Below, piece by piece: positions 1 to 14,546 of a stretch of 64,000 nt of DNA. This DNA is from Xanthomonas sp. F10 (GTDB lineage: Bacteria; Pseudomonadota; Gammaproteobacteria; Xanthomonadales; Xanthomonadaceae): assembly GCF_014206815.1 (NCBI RefSeq), contig NZ_JACHNP010000001.1, positions 274,363 through 338,362 of the forward strand, read 5' to 3'. Position 1 is the stretch's first letter. Each line of letters starts with the position of its first letter. The translations under genes and the position numbers were made by a program. Below the pieces are notes generated by a model. The model saw only the letters and a program-made list of their open reading frames with translations, was not told the DNA's origin and searched no databases.

Positions 1-1709
<1,709 letters not shown>

Positions 1710-1743
1710 GTCCGGGGAACCGTGTGAGGAAACGGGGCCCCGT

Positions 1744-1749
1744 ATTGTA
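1744..1749 (-). promoter_or_regulatory. Candidate -10 element of purL
   Basis: TACAAT on the minus strand, 35-40 bases upstream of the purL ATG. No good -35 is visible, because the place where it should be is filled by the GGGACCC repeat array. The call rests on the hexamer and its position only. Confidence 0.35.
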
Positions 1750-1754
1750 GCCGG

Positions 1755-1919
1755 AAGCCCGGGACCCGGGACCCGGGACCCGGGACCCGGAAAAGCATAA
1801 GCCCCGCCGGGGCGGGGCCTACGCGTCATCCAAGGGCCACAGCAAAACTGTCTGCTGGCGCCATTTACCCGTCACGCCCGGCTGTTCCGGGCCCCGAGTC
1901 CCGGGTCCCGGGTCCCGGC
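1755..1919. repeat. Paired inverted GGGACCC repeat arrays
   Basis: The left arm (about 1755-1792) is four to five head-to-tail CGGGACC units. The right arm (about 1889-1919) carries the complementary GGGTCCC units after a degenerate copy. Between them lies a small G/C-rich hairpin (about 1801-1820). The transcript could fold into a large fork. The arrangement matches the GGGATT-type forks elsewhere in this window. The same unit also appears inside valS at 11162-11192. Confidence 0.8.
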
Positions 1920-1920
1920 C

Positions 1921-2724
1921 TCAACGGCTTCCGCCCGCCTTCGCCGCTTCGGCCGCGCGCTTGTCCAGCGCTTCGCGCAGCTTGGCCGGAGGCAGGTAGC
2001 CGCCGAGCTGGGTGCCGTCCGGGGCGAAGATCGCCGGGGTGCCGTTGACGCCCAGGCGCTGGCCCAGGTTGTACTGCATGGTCACCGGGTTCTTGCAGTT
2101 GGCCGCGCTCGGCACCTTGCCGCTGGCCTTGGCGTCGGTCAGCGCCTGCTTCTTGTCCGCCGCGCACCACACCGCGACCATGTCCTTGTAGTCCTGGCTG
2201 CCCAGGCCCATGCGCGGGAACGCCAGGTATTCCACGGCGATGCCCTGCTTGTTGAGTTCGCCGATCTCGCTGTGCAGCTTGCGGCAATAGCCGCATTCGA
2301 TGTCTGTGAACACGCTGATGGTGTACTTGGGATTGGCCGGGGCGAACACGATGCGGTCGGCGCGCGGCGCCGATTCCAGCAGCTTGCGGCGGTAGCTCAG
2401 CAGGCCCTCGCTGGACGCGAACTGCTTTTCCTGGATGTCGAACGGCTGCGCCTGGAACAGATAGCGGCCGTCGTCGGAGACGTACAGCACCTGGCCGCCG
2501 ACCACCACTTCGCGGAAGCCGGGGAACGGCGCGGCGCCGATGTAGTCGGGCTTGAAGTTCGGGTCCAGTTGCAGCAGCGCCGCACGCACGCGCTGTTCGC
2601 CCGCGGCGCCACTGGCGGCGGGGGCGGCCTTGGCCGCGGCGGCGCCGGGCGCCGGGGAGGTGGACTGTGCGCAGGCGGAGAGCGAAGCCGCGCCCAGCAG
2701 CGCGCAAAGAGCAAAACGGAGCAT
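1921..2724 (-). CDS. dsbC: Thiol:disulfide interchange protein DsbC
   Basis: Periplasmic disulfide isomerase of 267 residues. The N-terminus is a signal sequence ending in a lipobox-like LSAC (Cys18), so it may be lipid-anchored rather than soluble. An Ala/Pro-rich linker follows, then the N-terminal dimerisation domain, then the thioredoxin fold with active site CGYC at residues 144-147 and the cis-proline loop GVNGTPAIF. A second Cys pair in the C-terminal half matches the structural disulfide of DsbC. The ATG at 2724 is chosen because it starts the signal peptide; the reading frame stays open far upstream but that part is not coding. It lies just downstream of xerD on the same strand. Confidence 0.93.
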   Translation of the reverse strand: MLRFALCALLGAASLSACAQSTSPAPGAAAAKAAPAASGAAGEQRVRAALLQLDPNFKPDYIGAAPFPGFREVVVGGQVLYVSDDGRYLFQAQPFDIQEKQFASSEGLLSYRRKLLESAPRADRIVFAPANPKYTISVFTDIECGYCRKLHSEIGELNKQGIAVEYLAFPRMGLGSQDYKDMVAVWCAADKKQALTDAKASGKVPSAANCKNPVTMQYNLGQRLGVNGTPAIFAPDGTQLGGYLPPAKLREALDKRAAEAAKAGGSR

Positions 2725-2822
2725 TGGCGATCCATGAGGGCTGCGAATCGCCCGATTGTCGCATACCCCCCGCCGCGGTCCATGTAGACAGGCTGAGCGG
2801 CCATTGCGCGCCGCGGCCGCGC

Positions 2823-3797
2823 TCACCCGCGCGGATGATGCTTGCGGTGCAGGCTCTGCAGGTGCTCGCGCGCGACCAGGGTGTAGATCTGGGTGGTGGA
2901 CAGCGAACTGTGGCCGAGCAGCATCTGCAGCGCGCGCAGGTCGGCGCCGCGGTTGAGCAGATGCGTGGCGAAGCTGTGGCGCAGGCCGTGCGGGCTGATC
3001 CGCGCCGGGTCGATCCCCGCCACCGCGGCATAGCGCTTGACCAGCCCCCAGAACTGCTGCCGGGTCAGCGCGCGCCGGGCGGCATCGATGAACAGCGGCA
3101 CCACGCCGTCGCTGGCCGGCACCGCCTGCCCGGCCGCCAGCGCCGGCCGTGCGCTGTCCAGGTAGCGCTGCAGCCAGTGCTGCGATTCCTCGCCCAGCGG
3201 CACCAGTCGCTCCTTGCTGCCCTTGCCGGTGACCCGCAGCACGCCCTGGCGCAGGTTCACCGCATTGGCCGGCAGGTTCACCAACTCGCTGACGCGCAGG
3301 CCGGCGGCGTACATCAACTCGAGCATGGCGCGGTCGCGCAGCCCGGCCGGCGCGGTCGCGTCCGGCGCCGCCAGCAACGCATCGATCTGGCTCTCGGCCA
3401 GCGCCTTGGGCAACGAACGCGGCAGCCGTGGCGGTTCCAGCAGCGCGGTCGGGTCGTCGCTGCGCTCGCCGCGACGCACGCGCAGCGCGAAGAACGCGCG
3501 CAGCGACGACAGCCAGCGCGCATTGCTGCGCGGCGAATAGCCCAGTTCGGTGCGCCAGGCCAGGTAGTCGAACAGCGCCTGTCGATCGGCGCCCGCCAGG
3601 CCGCCGCCCGCGCCGTCGCGCCAGCGCGCGAAACCCTCCAGGTCGCGGCGGTAGCTGTCCAGGCTCTGCCGCGCCAAGCCCTGCTCGGCCCAGGCCGCAT
3701 CCAGAAACTGCTGGATCGCCACCGCATCGGTCTCGCGCAGTGGCGCGAGCCGTTGCGTCTGCTGGCGGCGCTCGGCGGGGGAATGCAGGGAGGGCAT
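2823..3797 (-). CDS. xerD: Site-specific tyrosine recombinase XerD
   Basis: Chromosome-dimer-resolving recombinase that acts with XerC at dif under FtsK control. It has 324 residues, slightly longer than E. coli XerD (298) because of a charged N-terminal extension. An N-terminal SAM-like core-binding domain covers about residues 25-110. The catalytic domain shows the full active site: Arg168 (AGLRVSEL), Lys192, His270 and Arg273 ([12 protein letters not shown]), His296 ([11 protein letters not shown]) and Tyr305. The ATG at 3797 sits only 7 bases from a heptamer tandem repeat, so the repeat occupies the ribosome-binding and leader region. No canonical Shine-Dalgarno is visible. Confidence 0.96.
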   Translation of the reverse strand: MPSLHSPAERRQQTQRLAPLRETDAVAIQQFLDAAWAEQGLARQSLDSYRRDLEGFARWRDGAGGGLAGADRQALFDYLAWRTELGYSPRSNARWLSSLRAFFALRVRRGERSDDPTALLEPPRLPRSLPKALAESQIDALLAAPDATAPAGLRDRAMLELMYAAGLRVSELVNLPANAVNLRQGVLRVTGKGSKERLVPLGEESQHWLQRYLDSARPALAAGQAVPASDGVVPLFIDAARRALTRQQFWGLVKRYAAVAGIDPARISPHGLRHSFATHLLNRGADLRALQMLLGHSSLSTTQIYTLVAREHLQSLHRKHHPRG

Positions 3798-3804
3798 GCT
3801 GGGT

Positions 3805-3854
3805 GGGATTGGGGATTGGGGATTGGGGATTGGGGATTGGGGATTGGGGATTGG
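3805..3854. repeat. Heptamer tandem array (GGGGATT) next to xerD start
   Basis: Six perfect GGGGATT units plus a partial unit at each end, 50 bases in all, starting 7 bases upstream of the xerD ATG. On the xerD coding strand the unit reads AATCCCC. Perfect short units of this kind can change copy number by slippage. It belongs to the same sequence family as the fork repeats at 8431, 8985 and 21313. Confidence 0.9.
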
Positions 3855-3988
3855 AAAAGCCTAGCCGCTTTGCCTGGGGGCGCAAGGCCGACGTGGCCGC
3901 GCAGCGCACCGGGATGGCGTGCGCCAGCAGCACGACTGCGAGGCGCACGGTCCACCGCAAAGCGCGCGACTGGCTCTAAGCTGTGCCG

Positions 3989-4465
3989 ATGAGCGCATCG
4001 CCTCCCGCTTCCGCCCCCCGTCCACGCACGCTGCTGCTGTGGCGGCTGCTGGCGCTGTTCTACGACGCCTGGCCGGTGCTGGCGCTGTGGTTCGTGGTCT
4101 CGGCGCTGTTCACCCTCGGCTACACGCTGGAGGGCCATGCGCCGCGCGAGAACATCGCGCCCTTCAGCGCCCTGCAGTGGCTGCTGTGGCTGTGCTGCTG
4201 GGCGGTGGCTGGCCTGTACGCCACGCTGAGCTGGCGCCGCGGCGGCCAGACCCTGGGGATGCGCCCGTGGCGGCTGCGCCTGCACGGCGTCGACGGCACC
4301 ACGCCGAGCTGGGGTGCACTGTGGCGGCGCTATCTGGTCGGCAGCGTGTCGTTGCTGCTGGGCGGGCTGGGGTTCTGGTGGGCGCTTTTTGATCGCGAAC
4401 GGTTGACCTGGCACGACAGGGCCAGCGGCACCCATTTGACGCGATTACCAAAAGCCAAGCCCTGA
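3989..4465 (+). CDS. RDD-family integral membrane protein
   Basis: Small inner-membrane protein of 158 residues with the RDD fold, whose function is mostly unknown. Four hydrophobic segments are visible at roughly residues 18-45, 60-80, 105-130 and 132-142. The family signature residues are recognisable in SWRRGGQTLGMRPWRLRL and in the C-terminal DRERLTWHDRASGTHL. The ATG at 3989 is preferred; an in-frame GTG two codons earlier (3983) is equally possible, and neither has a clear ribosome-binding site. The 3' end has been tandemly duplicated: the stretch 4411-4530, which includes the last 16 codons and the stop, recurs in decayed form at 4531-4650. Confidence 0.85.
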   Translation: MSASPPASAPRPRTLLLWRLLALFYDAWPVLALWFVVSALFTLGYTLEGHAPRENIAPFSALQWLLWLCCWAVAGLYATLSWRRGGQTLGMRPWRLRLHGVDGTTPSWGALWRRYLVGSVSLLLGGLGFWWALFDRERLTWHDRASGTHLTRLPKAKP

Positions 4466-4650
4466 CCGCAGTACATAGGCGCACGGCGGCGCGCCAACCA
4501 CTCCCGCCATATCGGGACCACTGCGGCGCGGTACGACCACGCCAGCGGCACCTACTTAACGCGATTGCCGAAAACCAAGCCCTGACTACAGCAAACGTGC
4601 GCGCGGCGGCGCGCCATATGCATCCGTCGCGTCGGGATCGTCGCCGCGCG
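4411..4650. repeat. 120-base degenerate tandem duplication of the RDD gene 3' end
   Basis: Bases 4411-4530 and 4531-4650 align end to end without gaps and match at about 87 of 120 positions by hand count. The first copy covers the last codons and the stop of the RDD gene plus 65 bases downstream. The second is non-coding and reaches exactly to the lptG stop codon. The best-conserved blocks are GCCAGCGGCA, GCGATT, CCAAGCCCTGAC and GCGGCGGCGCGCC. Confidence 0.75.
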
Positions 4651-5757
4651 CTAACTGCTGCGTTTGCGGAACAGCAACCAGGACACGGTCAGCATCACCA
4701 GTGGCGGCAAGGCGTAGGCGATGCGGTAGTCGAACTTCAGCGCGCCGGCCATGCGTCCGAAGAACAGCTGCAGCAGCCAGAACACCAGGGCGAACAGGAT
4801 GCCCAGGAACAGGCGCTTGCCCATGCCGCCGCTGCGCAGCGCGCCGAACGCGAACGGGATCGCGGCGAAGCACAGCGCCAGCACGTTCAACGGATAGAAC
4901 CAGCGGCTCCAGTACTGGTCCTCGTAGTCGCGCGCGTCCAGGCCGTTGCGGCGGCGGTACTCGATGCTGGTGTGCAGGTCGCGCGCCGACAGGTTGCGCG
5001 GCTTGGCCAGGCCCGAGGCCAGCGCTGCCGCATCCAGCCGCGATTGCCACGGCAGGCTGTCGAACTTCTCGCGCTGCACCGAGCGCTCGGCGAAGGTGTC
5101 GCGGTAGGCCTGCTTGAGGGTCCAGCCGCTGTGCCGGTGCTCGGCGATGGCGGCATGGGTCAGCGAGGCCAGCCGGCCGTTGTCGTCCAGCGTGTACAGG
5201 CGCACGTCGCGCAATTCCAGCCAGGTGCCGCCGTCGTCTTCCAGGTGCTCTTCGCCGGCCTGCGCGTTGAGGAAGGTGTTGCCCTCGCGCGCCCACAGCC
5301 CGGAGTAGCGGGCCATGCTCATGTCGCCGTTGTACTTGGCGTTGGCCTTGATCGCATCGGCCTGGTTCTGCGCCCACGGCGCCAGGGTCTCGCCGTTGAC
5401 CACCATGGCCACGGTCAGCACCGCCATGGTCGCCGCCGCGGCCAGGCTCAGCCGGCGCCGCGACAGGCCCAGCGCGCGCAGCGCGGTCAGTTCGGAGGTG
5501 GCGGCGAGCTGGCCCAGGCCCATCAGCACGCCGATCACCGCGCCGGTGGGGAACAGGGTGTAGGCGCGGCGCGGCACCGTGTAGGCCACGAAGGCAGCGG
5601 CGTGGCCCAGGCTGTAGCTGCCGGTGCCGATCGTCTTGAACTCGTTGGACAGGGCCATGATCACGTCCAGGCCCAGCAGCACCGCCCAGGTCAGCAGCAC
5701 CGTGCCGAGCACGGCGCGGCCCACGTACACATCGTGCAGGTTCGGACGCAGCCTCAT
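4651..5757 (-). CDS. lptG: LPS export ABC transporter permease LptG
   Basis: Inner-membrane subunit of LptB2FG, which extracts LPS from the inner membrane and passes it to the LptC/A bridge. It has 368 residues in the LptF/LptG family layout: transmembrane helices at the N-terminus (from about residue 15), a periplasmic beta-jellyroll (about residues 130-270) and three more helices near the C-terminus. Family stretches include GSYSLGHAAAFVAYTVPRR and LTALRALGLSRRRL. The ATG at 5757 overlaps the lptF stop by four bases (ATGA). Its presence near the LPS locus is probably coincidental, since lptFG sits next to pepA in many gammaproteobacteria. Confidence 0.95.
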   Translation of the reverse strand: MRLRPNLHDVYVGRAVLGTVLLTWAVLLGLDVIMALSNEFKTIGTGSYSLGHAAAFVAYTVPRRAYTLFPTGAVIGVLMGLGQLAATSELTALRALGLSRRRLSLAAAATMAVLTVAMVVNGETLAPWAQNQADAIKANAKYNGDMSMARYSGLWAREGNTFLNAQAGEEHLEDDGGTWLELRDVRLYTLDDNGRLASLTHAAIAEHRHSGWTLKQAYRDTFAERSVQREKFDSLPWQSRLDAAALASGLAKPRNLSARDLHTSIEYRRRNGLDARDYEDQYWSRWFYPLNVLALCFAAIPFAFGALRSGGMGKRLFLGILFALVFWLLQLFFGRMAGALKFDYRIAYALPPLVMLTVSWLLFRKRSS

Positions 5758-6839
5758 GCCGGCTGCCTCCGCGGCCGCGACAGCCGGCCATCGCGCAGGT
5801 ACATCCACACCGACAACGCCAGCAGCGGCAGGGTCAGCCACCACAAGCCGAGCGCGCGCGGCAGCTTCTCGGTGCTCAGCCACTGGGTGCCGAGGAACAT
5901 CAGATTGGTGCCGACCAGGTAGGCCAGGAACGCCAGCATGATCCGGCCATAGCGCTGCTGTCGCGGCGAGCTGCGCGACAACGGCAGGGTCAGCAGGGCG
6001 AAGGCCAGCGCCAGCAGCGGCGGCGCCAGGCGCGCATGCAACTGCGCGTTGGCCTGCGGCCGCGGATCGCCGATCAGCTTGGCGGTGGGCAGCAGCTCCG
6101 GATCGTCGTCCTTGCGCGCGGCGTCACGGTCCGGCAGCGCCACGTCGTTGCTGACGAAGCGCATCATCCGGTAGTCCAGCCCGTCGCCGGCCAGCGGCCC
6201 CTCGACCCGGTAGCCGTCCTCCAGGCGCAGGTAGCGGTCGGCCTTGCCCTCGAAGAACATGGCGCCGCGCTGCGCGGTGACCACGTCCAGGCGGCCGTCC
6301 TTCTGCCGCTGCATGAACACCTTGCTGAGCTTGGTGCCGTCCCCGGACAGGGTGCTGATGTAGACGATGCCGCCATCGGACAACGGGGTGAAGCGCCCGG
6401 CCTCTAGCCCGGCCATCAGCAGGCTATGGTTGGCCTCGTCGATCAGCCGGTCGGAGGTGCGGTCGGCCCAGGGGCCCAGCCACAGCGAGCACATGCCGAC
6501 CAGGGTCACCACCGGGATCACCAGCATCAGGATCGGCCGCAGCAGGCGCCGCGGGCCCACGCCGATGGCGGTGATCACCGCCATTTCCGAATCCCGGTAC
6601 AGCCGCGCCAGCGCCAGCAGCAGGCCCAGCATCAGCGCCAGCGGCAGAATCAGCGGCAGGTACACCACGAACTGCAGGCCCAGTTGTGAAAACAACAACT
6701 TGGCCGGGATGCGGCCATCGGCGATGTTGCCCAGGATGTCCACCAGCACACCACCGACGCTGACCACCAGCAGCACGATCAGGGTGGCCGAGAAGCTCTG
6801 GACGAAATCGCGCAGCAGGTATCGATCGAGCTTCGGCAT
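5754..6839 (-). CDS. lptF: LPS export ABC transporter permease LptF
   Basis: Partner permease of LptG in the LPS extraction complex, 361 residues. It starts with the conserved LDRYLLRDFVQSF segment and the first transmembrane helix (LIVLLVVSVGGVLVDIL). A periplasmic jellyroll domain and C-terminal helices follow. The AITAIGVGPRRLLRP segment is the coupling-helix region expected to contact LptB. It is first in a two-gene operon, translationally coupled to lptG through an ATGA overlap, and diverges from pepA, as in E. coli. Confidence 0.96.
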   Translation of the reverse strand: MPKLDRYLLRDFVQSFSATLIVLLVVSVGGVLVDILGNIADGRIPAKLLFSQLGLQFVVYLPLILPLALMLGLLLALARLYRDSEMAVITAIGVGPRRLLRPILMLVIPVVTLVGMCSLWLGPWADRTSDRLIDEANHSLLMAGLEAGRFTPLSDGGIVYISTLSGDGTKLSKVFMQRQKDGRLDVVTAQRGAMFFEGKADRYLRLEDGYRVEGPLAGDGLDYRMMRFVSNDVALPDRDAARKDDDPELLPTAKLIGDPRPQANAQLHARLAPPLLALAFALLTLPLSRSSPRQQRYGRIMLAFLAYLVGTNLMFLGTQWLSTEKLPRALGLWWLTLPLLALSVWMYLRDGRLSRPRRQPA

Positions 6840-6946
6840 GGGGGTGGGTTGATTTAAACTCTCGGATTCGTTCGCGGCGGACCCAGCCTATCCGACTGGG
6901 GGTAAAGAGTCCGCGATTGTACGGATTTGCCAACGGAATCTGATCA

Positions 6947-8430
<1,484 letters not shown>

Positions 8431-8431
<1 letters not shown>

Positions 8432-8553
8432 TTGGGGAGTCGGGATTGGGGATTCGCGAAAGGCGCCTCCGCGTTTCTTTCCCGTGCCCCTTGCTCGCGC
8501 AGGCGACCGTGATCCGCGGTTGCCAATCCCCAATCCCGAATAACGAATCCCAA
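8431..8553. repeat. Inverted GGGATTGGGGATT fork between pepA and holC
   Basis: The left arm (about 8431-8458) carries GGGATTGGGGATTCG. The right arm (about 8523-8553) carries its complement CAATCCCCAATCCCGAAT. About 65 bases of unrelated sequence separate them. The right arm ends only a few bases before the holC ATG. Confidence 0.8.
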
Positions 8554-8558
8554 CCCTG

Positions 8559-8981
8559 ATGCGCGCCGACTTCTATCTGATCGCCAAGCCGCGGTTCCTC
8601 AACGAACCGCTGCGGCTGGTGTGCGAGCTGGCGCGCAAGGCCAACGACGCCAACCTGTGGACGCTGGTGCTGGCGCGCGACATGGCCCAGGCCGAGGAAC
8701 TGGACGAGTTGCTGTGGGCGTTCGATGCCAACGCCTACATCCCGCACCAGATCGCCGACGCCGATGCCGACGAGGAAGAGGCGCAGGTGCTGATCGTGCC
8801 GCCGGGCGTCGACGCGCCGGAGCGCCCGCTGGTGATCAACCTGCGCGATGCGCCCTACCTCGGTGCCTGCGAGCGCGTCCTGGAAGTGGTCCCGGCCGAC
8901 CCATCCGCGCGCGAACCGCTGCGCGAGCGCTGGAAGCAGTACAAGGCGCAGGGCTACGCGGTCACCAAGCACGATATGTGA
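8559..8981 (+). CDS. holC: DNA polymerase III subunit chi
   Basis: Chi joins SSB to the clamp loader through psi (HolD). It has 140 residues, close to E. coli HolC (147). The family pattern is clear: MRADFYLI at the start, CELARKAND, then LDELLWAFDANAYIPHQIA, which is the DxxLW...F(I/L)PH core, and the C-terminal RWKQYKAQGYAVTKHD. In most genomes holC lies between pepA and valS, exactly as here. Repeat forks flank the gene on both sides. A candidate psi partner lies at 14543-15034. Confidence 0.95.
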   Translation: MRADFYLIAKPRFLNEPLRLVCELARKANDANLWTLVLARDMAQAEELDELLWAFDANAYIPHQIADADADEEEAQVLIVPPGVDAPERPLVINLRDAPYLGACERVLEVVPADPSAREPLRERWKQYKAQGYAVTKHDM

Positions 8982-8984
8982 GGG

Positions 8985-9090
8985 GCCGGGATTCGGGATT
9001 GGGGATTGGGGATTCGGATGAATTCCTGCCCCGCTCCCTCATCGGCACCGCACGGCAAGACATCCCGAATCACCAATCCCCAATCCCGGC
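8985..9090. repeat. Inverted GGGATT fork between holC and valS
   Basis: The left arm (about 8985-9018) has two to three GGGATT(C/G) units. The right arm (about 9067-9090) is the complementary ACCAATCCCCAATCCCGG. About 48 bases separate them. It has the same architecture as the forks at 8431 and 21313. The right arm ends six bases before the valS ATG. Confidence 0.8.
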
Positions 9091-9096
9091 TTTTCC

Positions 9097-12105
<3,009 letters not shown>

Positions 12106-12108
<3 letters not shown>

Positions 12109-12197
12109 GAGCAGCGCGACTACGCGACCGTAGGAGCGGCTTCAGCCGCGACCTGGTTTTCATGGGAACGCCCGGTCGCGGCTGAAGCCGCTCCTAC
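12106..12197. repeat. GTAG-type REP palindrome pair downstream of valS
   Basis: 12130-12153 (GTAGGAGCGGCTTCAGCCGC...) and 12174-12197 are inverted copies about 20 bases apart and form a REP doublet. A truncated third copy (GTAGGAGCAGCGCGAC) starts inside the last sense codon of valS, so the TAG stop codon is part of the repeat. The unit resembles the GTAG-headed REPs (SMAG elements) described in Stenotrophomonas and found in Xanthomonas. No REP-associated transposase (RAYT) is in the window. It may also act as a terminator between the convergent valS and pectate lyase genes. Confidence 0.85.
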
Positions 12198-12266
12198 GAC
12201 GCGCTGCCGAAATTGCCGCACCACCACACCGCCGCCCGGTCTTCCAGGCGGCGGCGCTGCGATCCC

Positions 12267-13421
12267 TCAGAGTTTGCCGGCGCCGGCCTTGGCCTTGACG
12301 TCGGCGGCCACCTTGTTCGCCGGCAGCAGCGAGTAGGTGTACGGCGGGGTCCAGCCGATGCTGTTGTTCCAGGAGCAGGTCAGCGCCTTGCCGTTGAGCA
12401 GCGAGCCGAAATCGCGGTAGACGCTGCCGCCGTAGTCGGCCGCGATCTTGTCGCAGCTGCTCACGCCGCCGATGTCGAAGACGTTGTTCTCGGAGAAGAT
12501 CTTCGACTCCTTGCCGACGCCGTGCGCGTAGGAGAACGGATACACCGCGTGGCTGGTGCTGCCCACGTGGTAGTTGTTGTACAGGTGCACCTGGCCGAAG
12601 CGCACCCGCGGCGCGCGCGCGGAGATGTTCTCGAACAGGGTGTTGTGGATGGTCACCTTGAGCTTGCCGCTGTCGGTGCTGGAGGCGCTGTCGCTGGAGC
12701 CGATCAGGTTGTTCTTCTCGTGCGACTTGAACGCCGAGTAGGACACGGTGACGTAGTTGGCGCCCTTCTTGATGTCCAGCGCGCCGTCGTGGTGCTGCTT
12801 GGGCCGGCCGTTGGCGGTGCCGTTCTGGTCGTCGGTGCGGCGGCCGTCGGTGAAGGTCACATGGTCCACCCACACGTTGCTGGCGCCCTCGATGGTCATG
12901 CCGTCGTACTCGGAATTCCAGTTGCCGGCGCTGCCGTCGTCCGGATCCCACACCGGCTGCGGATCCCACGGATTCTCGATGGTCAGGTTGCGCACGATCA
13001 CGTCGTTGGCCTTGACGTAGAAGTAGCCCTCGCGGATCTCTGCATTGCTGCCCACGCCGATCAGCGTGGTCTTGGTCGGGATGTCCAGGCGTGCGCGGCT
13101 CTTCATGTCCGCGGTGGTGCTGTACGGCGTGCCTTCGCTGATGTCGATGATGCCGTTGACCTTGATGATGCGGCCATTGCTGCCGGCGCTGGCCTTCAGC
13201 GCGGCCTTCAGTTGCGCCGCCGTGCTGACGCTGTAGACGTCGGCCGCGGCGGCCTTGGAACCGCCCTTGGTGCCGCCGTTCTGCGTGGCCCAGCCGGTGC
13301 TGGCGACCTCCAGGCTGGCGTCGGCCTGGGCGGCGCCGGCGATGCCGGCCAGGCACAGGGCCAGGCCGAACGTGAGCAGCGGCGAGCGCGGCGATGGAGC
13401 GATGCGGGACTGCGTGGTCAT
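12267..13421 (-). CDS. Secreted pectate lyase, polysaccharide lyase family 1
   Basis: Cleaves polygalacturonate by calcium-dependent beta-elimination; a plant cell-wall degrading virulence factor, probably exported by Sec and then type II secretion. It has 384 residues: signal peptide of about 30 residues ending AGAAQA, then a right-handed beta-helix. Family motifs include the calcium-site region [21 protein letters not shown], the [20 protein letters not shown] strand and the catalytic-Arg region [20 protein letters not shown]. The ATG at 13421 is preferred over in-frame starts further upstream because it opens a proper signal peptide and has a GAGG sequence in front. A 140-base leader and candidate promoter lie upstream. 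Confidence 0.94.
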   Translation of the reverse strand: MTTQSRIAPSPRSPLLTFGLALCLAGIAGAAQADASLEVASTGWATQNGGTKGGSKAAAADVYSVSTAAQLKAALKASAGSNGRIIKVNGIIDISEGTPYSTTADMKSRARLDIPTKTTLIGVGSNAEIREGYFYVKANDVIVRNLTIENPWDPQPVWDPDDGSAGNWNSEYDGMTIEGASNVWVDHVTFTDGRRTDDQNGTANGRPKQHHDGALDIKKGANYVTVSYSAFKSHEKNNLIGSSDSASSTDSGKLKVTIHNTLFENISARAPRVRFGQVHLYNNYHVGSTSHAVYPFSYAHGVGKESKIFSENNVFDIGGVSSCDKIAADYGGSVYRDFGSLLNGKALTCSWNNSIGWTPPYTYSLLPANKVAADVKAKAGAGKL

Positions 13422-13568
13422 CCTGGAAACCTCGTGAGCATGCGTGGTTTGGACGCAGGCGCGCGCGCTCCGCCACAGCGGCATGCACGGCGACGCCTGC
13501 GCGATCGCTGTCTCCTCGGACAACTGCGGGTCATGCCTTCGTGAGAGGCAGGCGCCGAAGAGGCGCGC

Positions 13569-13596
13569 ACTGTAGGGAGCGCGTAGCGCGTGTAAA
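13569..13596 (-). promoter_or_regulatory. Candidate sigma-70 promoter of the pectate lyase gene
   Basis: On the minus strand: TTTACA (13596-13591), a 16-base spacer, then TACAGT (13574-13569). This predicts transcription starting near 13562 and a leader of about 140 bases. Confidence 0.4.
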
Positions 13597-13633
13597 GAGA
13601 CGATGGAGAAACGCACGATCCAACCGCACGATA

Positions 13634-13649
13634 TGTGAGCCGCATCGAA
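13634..13649 (-). promoter_or_regulatory. Candidate Clp/CRP-type operator upstream of the pectate lyase gene
   Basis: Minus strand TTCGA-N6-TCACA: one half-site is perfect and the other matches three of five bases. It is centred about 80 bases upstream of the predicted start. Xanthomonas Clp (CRP family) activates several extracellular enzyme genes, so the location is sensible, but one half-site is weak. Confidence 0.3.
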
Positions 13650-14057
13650 CGAATCGCCCGCGCGCGACAGTGCGTCGCGACGCCATCGCTGCGGGACAAC
13701 AACGTTGTCTCACCGACAGCAGGCGACATTCCGCGGCTCGCCTGCAACCACGCAAAAACACCGGAAAAAACCGCCAAGGTAATTGGGCGCACGCCGGGCC
13801 TTGCCCAGCGACGCGCGGCACGCATGCGCGATCACCGCAGCGAACGCGCTGCCGGCCGGCACCACCGCCGACCGCCTGCAGCGGGATCGCTCAGATCATG
13901 GGGTGTGGCACGCGGCGCAGTGCCGTTGCGCCGCCCGGGCACAGGCCAGCGCCATCCACCATCCCCTCATCGGCCGCGTGCGCCGACGCTGTCCGCACAC
14001 AAGCGACAGCAGCGCACGAATGGACCGCACGTCGCCCGCGGCGGACGCGCAGGGATC

Positions 14058-14546
14058 TCAGGACATGCCGTCGAAGAACAGCTCGATCGCCATCACCAGC
14101 GCGTCCTCGCGGCCGTTCGCGGCCGGGTAGTAGCGCGGGCGCCGGCCGATCTCGTTGAAGCCTTCGCTGTGGTACAGGGCGATCGCGTTGGGATTGGACG
14201 GGCGCACTTCCAGGAACACCCGGCGCGCGCCGAGGTCGACGCCGTACTTGATCAGCGCGCGCAGCAGCAGCCGGCCGTAGCCGCGCGACTGCCGCTCCGG
14301 CGCCACGCAGACGTTGAGGATGTGCGCCTCGTCGGCGGCGACGCTGATCACCCCGTAGCCGACGATCGTGCCCTCCTCCACCAGCACCCAGCCCGGATAG
14401 CCGGCCTGCAGGCAGTCGCGGAAGATGCCGCGGGTCCAGGGGAACGGATAGGCGCGGCGCTCGATCTCCATCACCGCATCCAGATCGGCCTCGCGCAAGG
14501 CACGCAGCGTGGCCGTCGGCGCCGATGCCGAGCCGAGCGCGCTCAT
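14058..14546 (-). CDS. rimI: Ribosomal protein S18 alanine N-acetyltransferase
   Basis: GNAT enzyme that acetylates the N-terminal Ala of ribosomal protein bS18. It has 162 residues, usual for RimI. The acetyl-CoA motif A is visible as CVAPERQSRGYGRLLLRALI (the Q/RxxGxG/A loop), preceded by the RimI-typical AYPFPWTRGIFRDCLQAGY and followed by FLEVRPSNPNAIALYHSEGF. The ATG at 14546 overlaps the stop of the holD-like gene (ATGA), so it is the last gene of a pssA-holD-rimI unit. The holD-rimI pairing matches E. coli. Confidence 0.93.
   Translation of the reverse strand: MSALGSASAPTATLRALREADLDAVMEIERRAYPFPWTRGIFRDCLQAGYPGWVLVEEGTIVGYGVISVAADEAHILNVCVAPERQSRGYGRLLLRALIKYGVDLGARRVFLEVRPSNPNAIALYHSEGFNEIGRRPRYYPAANGREDALVMAIELFFDGMS

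Larger units (their letters stand above)
13422..14057. other. Gene-free 636-base spacer between pectate lyase and rimI
   Basis: Both strands have open frames here because of the high GC, but none looks like a protein. The first 230 bases hold the pectate lyase leader, its candidate promoter and a candidate Clp site. The rest shows only a 10-base palindrome (ACAACGTTGT, 13699-13708). No RNA gene is recognisable. Confidence 0.6.

Noticed and set aside
3805..3854. Possible CRISPR array
   Set aside because: The units are 7 bases, contiguous and without spacers; no cas genes in the window.
2667..3992. 441-codon plus-strand frame opposite dsbC and xerD
   Set aside because: Antisense to two certain genes; its C-terminal repeats are simply the translated GGGGATT array.
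4597..5922. 441-codon plus-strand frame opposite lptG
   Set aside because: Gln/His/Arg-rich shadow of the high-GC lptFG coding strand with no ribosome-binding site or motif.
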